A DNA stretch of 45,360 nt, taken from positions 1 through 45,360 of the forward strand of contig JAEZVA010000070.1 of assembly GCA_023443315.1 (NCBI GenBank). The letters are read 5' to 3'. Numbering within the stretch: position 1 is the stretch's first letter; each line of letters opens with the position of its first letter. Positions 40,418 through 45,360 of this stretch are shown here, in pieces. Under the pieces are notes generated by a model. It worked only from the letters and a program-made list of their open reading frames with translations. It did not search any database and was not told the origin of the DNA. The DNA is from Bacillota bacterium (lineage in GTDB: Bacteria > Bacillota > Clostridia > Oscillospirales > Ruminococcaceae). Position numbers and translations under genes: made by a program.

Positions 40418-42094
40418 ATGAGCTATCTAATACAATCTTTCTTACGTATCTTTCATGCGCCTAAAACAGTTACAACTCTTTCTTCTGCAATACAAGCAGG
40501 GTTCGGTCGCATCAGACCGATGCTGCTTGCAGTTTTGCATGAAGCATGTGCATTCCTGTGCCTGCCCTTGGATGGGACCCCTTATTCTATGGGTGAGAAT
40601 GCTACCCTGATGTCTGCTTCATGGCGTGACAACCTGGCTGCGGATTTCGCGTGGATCTGGGAAGAGATCCTTTCGCACTGGGTGGGGCTAACGGTATTCA
40701 TCCTCGGTTTGTTCTTTGCAATGGGATTGGTGGCGTTTGTCTTTGTGCTCATTTATCGCGCACTTACAAGAAAAAAGCTCACCCAGCTTACCTATATCGA
40801 CCAAGTGACAGGATGCGATAACTACGCAGCATTTACATTAAAGGCAGAGAGCCTATTAAAAAACAAGGCACAATATGCCTACGTGATGTTTGATATCAAT
40901 CGCTTTAAGGCCATTAACAATTCGTATGGTTTTCAAGAGGGCAACTGCCTGCTGTTGCTTGTATCGCAGCAGTTAAAGGAGTTTACCCGTTGCGATGAGT
41001 TGTTCTCTCGTTCTTCTGATGACAACTTTACGTTGCTGCTACAGTATGAGTCGGTAGAGCAGCTGACGCAGCGTTTGAACGCGTTGTTTGTTAAGATGAA
41101 GTATTTTTACTCCACACGAAAAAAGCTTGAATACCAAGTAAACTATGCGTGCGGCGTCTTTTTGATTACCGATCAAAATGTTCCTCTTGCGTATTGCCAC
41201 GGTAACGCACAGCTAGCCAAACGGAGCGTGAAGAACCTTTACGATACCGCAATCTTTTTTTACGATGAATCGTTGCGCAAACGAATCATCGAAACGCAGG
41301 AGATTGAGGCTTCAATGTACAGCGCGCTAGAAAACCGCGAGTTTGAGGTGTATTTGCAGCCGAAGTACGAGCTATCTACCGATACCATAGTCGGCGCCGA
41401 GGCATTGATACGTTGGCATCATCCCACCATGGGCTTTTTATCGCCGGCTCGCTTTATTCCCATACTCGAGCAAAACGGATTTTTGCTGAGGCTTGATTGT
41501 TATGTGCACGAAGAGGTTTGCCGAACCATCCGCTCGTGGATGGATGCAGGCGAAACCCCGTTTCCGATTTCGGTCAATATGTCAAGGCTACACGCAAGAC
41601 AGCAGGATTTTGTGGAGCGTATTGACGAGACCGCCAGCCGATACCAAGTGTCGCCTGAGCTCGTTGAGATCGAACTGACTGAGACCGCGTTTCACGACGA
41701 CACTCAGCAGATTATCGATGTCATGCAGCGGCTTAAAGAAAAAGGGTTCCGCCTTGCAATGGATGATTTCGGCTCGGGATACTCCTCGCTCAATCTGCTT
41801 AATGTGCTGCCGGTTGACATTATAAAGCTTGACCGCATGATGTTCCGCGACCTCGAAAAACAAGACAGAAGCAAAAAGATTGTGACCAATGCCATTCATA
41901 TTGTCCGCGATCTCGAGATGAAGGTGGTGGCGGAGGGAATAGAGACGCAGGAGCAGATCGACTTTTTAAGAGACATAAAATGCGACATGGTGCAGGGTTA
42001 TTTTTATGCAAGACCCATGCCCGTACCCCAGTTTGAGATGCTTGCATTTTCAAGAATAATCAATGTAGGCGCAAAGAGCACCTCCGTTAAATAG
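40418..42094 (+). CDS. c-di-GMP phosphodiesterase with degenerate GGDEF
   Basis: This 558-residue membrane protein has a clear transmembrane helix at about residues 88-115, preceded by a weaker hydrophobic stretch at about 33-50. A GGDEF-fold domain follows, in which the GGDEF signature is replaced by SSDDN (about 197-201), so cyclase activity is unlikely. The C-terminal EAL domain looks intact: YLQPKYELSTDTIVGAEALIRW (EAL at about 328), ISVNMSR, IELTETAF, AMDDFGSGYSSL, IIKLDR, VAEGIET and VQGYFYARP. It should hydrolyse c-di-GMP, with the degenerate GGDEF possibly sensing GTP. It lies near the MshEN-CheX gene, whose product may read c-di-GMP. Confidence 0.88.
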   Translation: MSYLIQSFLRIFHAPKTVTTLSSAIQAGFGRIRPMLLAVLHEACAFLCLPLDGTPYSMGENATLMSASWRDNLAADFAWIWEEILSHWVGLTVFILGLFFAMGLVAFVFVLIYRALTRKKLTQLTYIDQVTGCDNYAAFTLKAESLLKNKAQYAYVMFDINRFKAINNSYGFQEGNCLLLLVSQQLKEFTRCDELFSRSSDDNFTLLLQYESVEQLTQRLNALFVKMKYFYSTRKKLEYQVNYACGVFLITDQNVPLAYCHGNAQLAKRSVKNLYDTAIFFYDESLRKRIIETQEIEASMYSALENREFEVYLQPKYELSTDTIVGAEALIRWHHPTMGFLSPARFIPILEQNGFLLRLDCYVHEEVCRTIRSWMDAGETPFPISVNMSRLHARQQDFVERIDETASRYQVSPELVEIELTETAFHDDTQQIIDVMQRLKEKGFRLAMDDFGSGYSSLNLLNVLPVDIIKLDRMMFRDLEKQDRSKKIVTNAIHIVRDLEMKVVAEGIETQEQIDFLRDIKCDMVQGYFYARPMPVPQFEMLAFSRIINVGAKSTSVK

Positions 42095-42125
42095 TTTTTA
42101 CTAAGTGAATTAAAGTATTGTACAA

Positions 42126-42162
42126 ATAAGACGCCGGCACAGTTGTTGCCGGTGTCTTTTGG
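42126..42162 (+). terminator. Terminator after the EAL gene
   Basis: AAGACGCCGGCA pairs with TGCCGGTGTCTT, followed by TTTT after the stem. Confidence 0.8.
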
Positions 42163-42260
42163 TTGAAACGGATAAATGTGTGCATAATAGATACCAAACA
42201 GCTTGGTTAGCTTCCTGCGGACAAGCACCGCGAAATTCGTATAAGGCAGGGTGGTTTCGA

Positions 42261-43415
42261 ATGAAAAAGAATCGCTTTATATCATGGATAATCGTCTGTT
42301 CGGTTATATTGTGTGCGATTAGCGGGTGCAACGCGCCCCGCAGAGAGAATACGATAGCCGTGGGGGGCATTGTATCGCTGACTGGGGAAACCTCTTTATA
42401 CGGCGAGTCGGTCAGCAAGGGCATCAAGCTTGCAACCAGTGAGGTGAACGAAGCGGGAGGGGTTCTGGGTAAAACAATTGAGTATATTGAACAAGACGAC
42501 AAGGGAGACGAAAAAGAGACGGAAAAGGCGTACAGAGAACTAAAAAAGAAAAAGGTTATCGGTATTCTGGGAGGGATTACGACAGAACCGTCGATTGCCC
42601 TTGGGCAGGCGGGCAAGAAGAGTGGAATTGCCATTATCTCGCCTACTGCGGCAGCGCCCGAGGTCACTACGTATGGAACCAATCTGTTTCGCGTGAGCTA
42701 TACTGCGCCTTACCAGAGCAGAACCATGGCGTCCTTTGCCAGTGAAGAATTGGGTGCAAAGAAAATAGGGGTTTTATACCAGTTTGCCGATACCTATGCA
42801 AGTGGTAGCGCGAGCGAGTTTGGCAAAAAGGCGCAGCAGTTGGGGGTCAAGGATATTATCTATCGATCGTATAGTAAAGACGATACCGACTTTACAGCAC
42901 AATTAGAGCAGATTAAACAGGAAGAGCCGGATGTGTTGTTTGTACCTGCCACCTATAAAAAGTTTGCGATGATTGCACAGCAAGCAAGGCAGATTGGGAT
43001 CAAATCCGTTTTGCTTGGGAGCGTAACCGCCGAAGGGGTGCTGAGTATTGCTGACGAGCAGCAAAAAGAATGTTTGGAGGGGGCATATTTTAGCGCAAGC
43101 TACTTTCCGCAGCAGGAGGATGAAAAAAGCATGACGTTTGCTAAGGCGTACGAGCGGCAATACGGCGAAGAGCCAAATTCCTTTGCAGCGCTGGGGTACG
43201 ACGCCGCTATGCTGATGTACACGTCCATCCAAAATGCGGGAGAGGCAGACCCAAAGAAGGTGATTGAGCAGATAACAGCCTCCGAGACCGAAGGGGTAAC
43301 CGGACCCATACACCTAAACAGCTTGGGCGACCCCGAAAACAAGCGGATTTTTATCATAAAAATATCAGAAGGTCAATATACCGTGCAAACCATGATTGCG
43401 CCGGAGCCGGTATAA
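42261..43415 (+). CDS. LivJ-like substrate-binding lipoprotein
   Basis: This 384-residue protein has a lipoprotein signal ending at the lipobox AISGC, then a Peripla_BP_6 (Leu/Ile/Val-binding) fold: IAVGGIVSLTGETSLYGESVSKGIKLA, DDKGDEKETEKAYRELKKKKVIGILGG, AIISPTAAAPEVT, and DTDFTAQLEQIKQEEPDVLFVPATYK. The ligand is probably an amino acid or amide. The ATG at 42261 follows AGGGTGG. No liv permease or ATPase genes are adjacent; the gene stands alone between two terminators, so it may feed a distant transporter or act as a sensor. Confidence 0.85.
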   Translation: MKKNRFISWIIVCSVILCAISGCNAPRRENTIAVGGIVSLTGETSLYGESVSKGIKLATSEVNEAGGVLGKTIEYIEQDDKGDEKETEKAYRELKKKKVIGILGGITTEPSIALGQAGKKSGIAIISPTAAAPEVTTYGTNLFRVSYTAPYQSRTMASFASEELGAKKIGVLYQFADTYASGSASEFGKKAQQLGVKDIIYRSYSKDDTDFTAQLEQIKQEEPDVLFVPATYKKFAMIAQQARQIGIKSVLLGSVTAEGVLSIADEQQKECLEGAYFSASYFPQQEDEKSMTFAKAYERQYGEEPNSFAALGYDAAMLMYTSIQNAGEADPKKVIEQITASETEGVTGPIHLNSLGDPENKRIFIIKISEGQYTVQTMIAPEPV

Positions 43416-43419
43416 CAAC

Positions 43420-43453
43420 AACTCCCTGCGATATTACATCGCAGGGAGTTTCA
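43420..43453. terminator. Bidirectional terminator between convergent genes
   Basis: AACTCCCTGCGAT and ATCGCAGGGAGTT form a perfect 13-bp stem with a five-base loop between the convergent binding-protein and CheX-like genes. Confidence 0.85.
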
Positions 43454-43483
43454 TAGCATATTGTCAAATAACCAAGCAGGCGG

Positions 43484-44386
43484 TCAGCGAAGTACAGGGG
43501 TTTGCGGAGAAAACAAAAACCGAACGGTGCCAAACGGGAATCCAATGGGCACGATATAACCGTTTGCAAAGCCGCATAGTGTCTTGCCACTTGCCACCTG
43601 TTGCGGCTCAAGGTCTAGCTCAAGCGCAATCGAGTTCGAGGCGTTTACCGCAAACAAACCATTGTGCTGGTTTAAAAACTCCCCAACCGATGCCTCGACG
43701 TACTCGTCGTTCTCAAAGAACTCGTCCTGCGCATATCGCGACGCAAAGGCGATAAAGGCCTTTTCTGGCGCCTCCAGCGCGGTGAACAGGGTGGTGTCCC
43801 CGCACACAAGCTGAATGGCAAGCTCCTGTGTAACAAGGCAGTCTGACGCTGCCTCAGCGGGAAGTAGGGTAAAGTCATCCCCAATAAAGCGAATGATGTT
43901 TTTCAGCAACAAAGAGACATAATCGGCGTACAGGTCGGCCTTCGGGGCTCCGTCAAGATGGTAAAAGTCCTTAATCACCTGTCTTGCCGCAGCTACTTTT
44001 TCATCGGCAAACTCGTTTTCTGTTAGTCGGGTTGATTTTTTGTAAGACTCAAGCGCAATCTGAAACTGTCCATTAGTCATCACGCCGCTGTCAACAAGCG
44101 CCTGCCCAAGCGAAAGGTACCCCGGCTTTTGTGCGGCAAGCAGCTCGCTCACCTGCGCGGGGGTCATGTAACCAAGCTCTACGGCAAGGTCGCCGATGCG
44201 GATATCGCGCGTTGCCTGTATGCGGTGCAGATCATCCACCTGCTCGGCAGTCAGGTAACCTGCGTTGATGGCGAGAACACCCAGCTTAACATGTACCTTG
44301 CTTTGCAGTTCAAGTGCCGTGTTTAGCTGACTGCTGGTTACCAGACCATTGTTTAAAAGGTAACTGCCAAAGAATTGTGTAAACAT
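43484..44386 (-). CDS. MshEN-repeat and CheX domain protein
   Basis: Residues 5-115 of this 300-residue protein are four motifs of 24 residues (5-28, 34-57, 63-86, 92-115), each separated by exactly five residues. They follow the MshEN pattern (R/K)LGxxLxxxGxxxxxxLxxxLxxQ; the second (KLG...IQ) and third (RIG...AQ) fit best. MshEN domains bind c-di-GMP through two such motifs. Residues about 150-300 form a CheX/CheC-type phosphatase domain with the catalytic ExxN seen as VGEFLNQHNG. Inference: a c-di-GMP-responsive phosphatase of CheY-like receivers. Its gene directly follows a CheY-like receiver gene (26-base gap). Confidence 0.75.
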   Translation of the reverse strand: MFTQFFGSYLLNNGLVTSSQLNTALELQSKVHVKLGVLAINAGYLTAEQVDDLHRIQATRDIRIGDLAVELGYMTPAQVSELLAAQKPGYLSLGQALVDSGVMTNGQFQIALESYKKSTRLTENEFADEKVAAARQVIKDFYHLDGAPKADLYADYVSLLLKNIIRFIGDDFTLLPAEAASDCLVTQELAIQLVCGDTTLFTALEAPEKAFIAFASRYAQDEFFENDEYVEASVGEFLNQHNGLFAVNASNSIALELDLEPQQVASGKTLCGFANGYIVPIGFPFGTVRFLFSPQTPVLR

Positions 44387-44412
44387 AATGTCGTTCCGCC
44401 TCTCACCGTCAA

Positions 44413-44787
44413 TCAGCCGATTAATACATTGTTTATTATCTTAAGCACCTGCTCATCGTCAATGGGCTTTTGCAAAAAATCAAACACCCCGACGTTCACC
44501 GACTCTTTCAGATGGCTCTGTGTACCAATCGACGACGCCATAACGACCTTGGCGGTGCGGTTGTGTGCGCGTATTTCGCGTAATGCCTCAAGCCCCGTCT
44601 TTTTGGGCATAATGATGTCCATAAACACGATGTCGGGCAGATGCTCTTTGAACATAGCCACTGCCTGCTCGCCGTCCGATGCCTCCCAAATGGTGCCGCA
44701 CCCTATCTTTGTAAGCAGTTCACGAAATTTTTTTCTGACAAGAATAGAATCGTCGCAAATAAGGACCTTCATGTCTGAAATCTTCAT
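44413..44787 (-). CDS. CheY-like single-domain response regulator
   Basis: This 124-residue receiver has no output domain. The acidic pair is in VLICDDSILVRKKF, the phospho-acceptor Asp is in DIVFMDIIMPKKTG, the Ser/Thr switch is in VVMASSIG, and the conserved Lys is in FDFLQKPID. The ATG at 44787 follows GGGTG; a longer frame begins at a GTG inside that site. It is the first gene of a two-gene unit with the MshEN-CheX protein, its probable phosphatase. Its kinase is not in the window. Confidence 0.9.
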   Translation of the reverse strand: MKISDMKVLICDDSILVRKKFRELLTKIGCGTIWEASDGEQAVAMFKEHLPDIVFMDIIMPKKTGLEALREIRAHNRTAKVVMASSIGTQSHLKESVNVGVFDFLQKPIDDEQVLKIINNVLIG

Positions 44788-44869
44788 TTTTATCACCCAA
44801 TCAATTGTTATGCGCTTATTAGCGATACGGGCTAACAGAGCAAAGCGCTGCTTACTGTTGTTACAATTT

Positions 44870-44898
44870 ATTCTACACTATATTTTCAGCCTTTTCAA
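44870..44898 (-). promoter_or_regulatory. Promoter of the CheY-CheX unit
   Basis: On the minus strand TTGAAA (44898-44893) and TAGAAT (44875-44870) are 17 bases apart. The leader can form AACAG-AGCA/TGCT-CTGTT and TTAGC/GCTAA hairpins. Confidence 0.65.
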
Positions 44899-44988
44899 CC
44901 ATTTTCCCCATTAACAGCCTTAATTTATCAAACAACAGAAAAGTATGGTTTTTATGACGGAATTAAGGTGGAAAACCCCTTTCCAAGA

Positions 44989-45022
44989 ACTCCTTGACAA
45001 CAAAAAAGGAGTGTAGTAACAT
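44989..45022 (+). promoter_or_regulatory. Promoter with 7-bp inverted repeat upstream of aspS
   Basis: TTGACA (44994-44999) and TAACAT (45017-45022) are 17 bases apart. ACTCCTT (44989-44995) and AAGGAGT (45006-45012) form a perfect inverted repeat over the -35 box and spacer, a possible operator. Confidence 0.65.
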
Positions 45023-45032
45023 TAAAGGGGTG

Positions 45033-45072
45033 GCAAGGGCGCTACCTTTTTTTAGGCGCCCTTGCGTTTTTT
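45033..45072 (+). terminator. Hairpin with T-run right after the transcription start
   Basis: GCAAGGGCGC and GCGCCCTTGC make a perfect 10-bp stem, followed by G and six T. It begins only about four bases after the predicted start site, so it would end transcripts at about 45 nt unless it is bypassed. Confidence 0.7.
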
Positions 45073-45074
45073 GT

Positions 45075-45275
45075 AGCACCGCATTTACAGAGGTTTAAGT
45101 AGGGATGCAAGATGCCATTGGTGGGGAACCGGCGTGTACCATTGTGACGTTTTTAGTTTAAAAATGGTGTTCGCCGCAAGGGGCAGGATTTAACCCGTCT
45201 TAATCTAGTTAAACCTTCATGATTTACGGTGTAAGCGGGCATATCGCCTTCGGATAACGCCCCTAGGTATTGCAG
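45075..45275 (+). ncRNA. Structured RNA candidate upstream of aspS
   Basis: Nested long-range stems are visible: CCGC-TTACA (45079-45089, two-base bulge) with TGTAAGCGG (45230-45238); AGGTTTAA (45091-45098) with TTAAACCT (45209-45216); and an inner arm CGGCG/CGCCG, ACCA/TGGT, TTTTTA/TAAAAA (45130-45176). GGGGC (about 45178-45183) can pair with GCCCC after a 3' hairpin with a CTTCGG loop, forming a pseudoknot. It is not a T-box: I see no specifier or AGGGTGGNACCGCG element. I cannot name the class from memory; raiA-type or another ornate Firmicute RNA is possible. Confidence 0.6.
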
Positions 45276-45292
45276 GGAGAGGAACGTGAGAG

Positions 45293-45360
45293 ATGATTTC
45301 GGCAAACAGATATCGCACACACACATGTAGCGAATTAGGGGAAAAGGATATCGGCAAAGA
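45293..45360 (+). CDS. aspS: Aspartyl-tRNA synthetase, 5' end only
   Basis: Only 22 codons lie inside the window. The frame reads through RYRTHTCSELGEKDIGK, which matches the start of bacterial aspartyl-tRNA synthetases (RTH-C-GEL followed by GK-V in the anticodon-binding OB domain). GAGAGGAA lies eight bases before the ATG. The gene continues beyond the window edge. It is not preceded by hisS as in many Firmicutes. Confidence 0.75.
   Translation, partial: MISANRYRTHTCSELGEKDIGK

Noticed and set aside
45075..45292. T-box leader for aspS
   Set aside because: The T-box sequence AGGGTGGNACCGCG and a terminator immediately before the gene are absent; the only terminator-like hairpin is at the 5' end.
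1..45360. CRISPR arrays, insertion sequences, tRNA or rRNA genes
   Set aside because: No regularly spaced repeats, transposase-like frames, cloverleaf sequences or rRNA segments were seen on either strand.

Overview
The window looks like chromosome from an anaerobic, spore-forming Firmicute of the class Clostridia. The evidence is a spore-coat transglutaminase (Tgl), a Firmicute-type LexA box, strong AGGAGG ribosome binding sites with many TTG/GTG starts, an L10 leader with an attenuator, a four-cysteine L33, and YesM/YesN-type sugar sensing. Gene families point no lower than the class. Coding density is high. I see no insertion sequence, prophage, CRISPR array, tRNA or rRNA.

Layout. 1-2.8 kb: minus-strand MFS exporter, DegV and GNAT genes. 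3.2-8.0 kb: an acid-sugar catabolic cluster (DeoR-type regulator, DUF1537 kinase, PdxA2-like dehydrogenase, gluconate-type permease), which would convert a four-carbon sugar acid such as D-threonate to dihydroxyacetone phosphate. 8.0-9.8 kb: ABC exporter (minus). 10.0-14.5 kb: MoxR ATPase, DUF58 and membrane transglutaminase operon. 14.6-16.1 kb (minus): O-acetylhomoserine sulfhydrylase behind an unannotated 45-codon leader ORF with an Arg-Cys-Cys run. 16.2-18.5 kb: radical SAM plus DUF4130 DNA-repair pair with a LexA box inside the promoter. 18.7-20.5 kb: unknown protein coupled to Tgl. 20.8-21.4 kb: zinc phospholipase C-like protein. 21.8-27.0 kb: a sugar-sensing set (binding protein, LytS/YesM-type kinase, AraC-type response regulator, second binding protein) with no transporter. 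27.1-32.6 kb (minus): ddl, murI, DUF1934, argS and a MetH-like protein lacking its zinc cysteines. 33.0-36.5 kb: rpmG-secE-nusG-rplK-rplA-rplJ-rplL with L1-type and L10-type mRNA control elements. 36.7-40.2 kb: PhzF-like protein, galK, galE. 40.4-44.8 kb: a signalling neighbourhood made of a GGDEF(degenerate)-EAL protein, an orphan LivJ-like lipoprotein, a protein with four 24-residue MshEN motifs fused to CheX, and a stand-alone CheY-like receiver. 45.0-45.36 kb: a promoter, a hairpin with a U-tract, a large structured RNA candidate and the first codons of aspS.

The strongest leads are: (1) the Cys-codon leader peptide before metY, whose mRNA can pair with the metY ribosome binding site; (2) the SOS box on the radical SAM/DUF4130 pair, which ties an uncharacterised pair to DNA damage; (3) the MshEN(x4)-CheX/CheY pair, a likely c-di-GMP-controlled receiver phosphatase; (4) the structured RNA upstream of aspS; (5) the unknown protein translationally coupled to Tgl; (6) the MetH-like pseudoenzyme. 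All calls come from reading the sequence; no database search was run.
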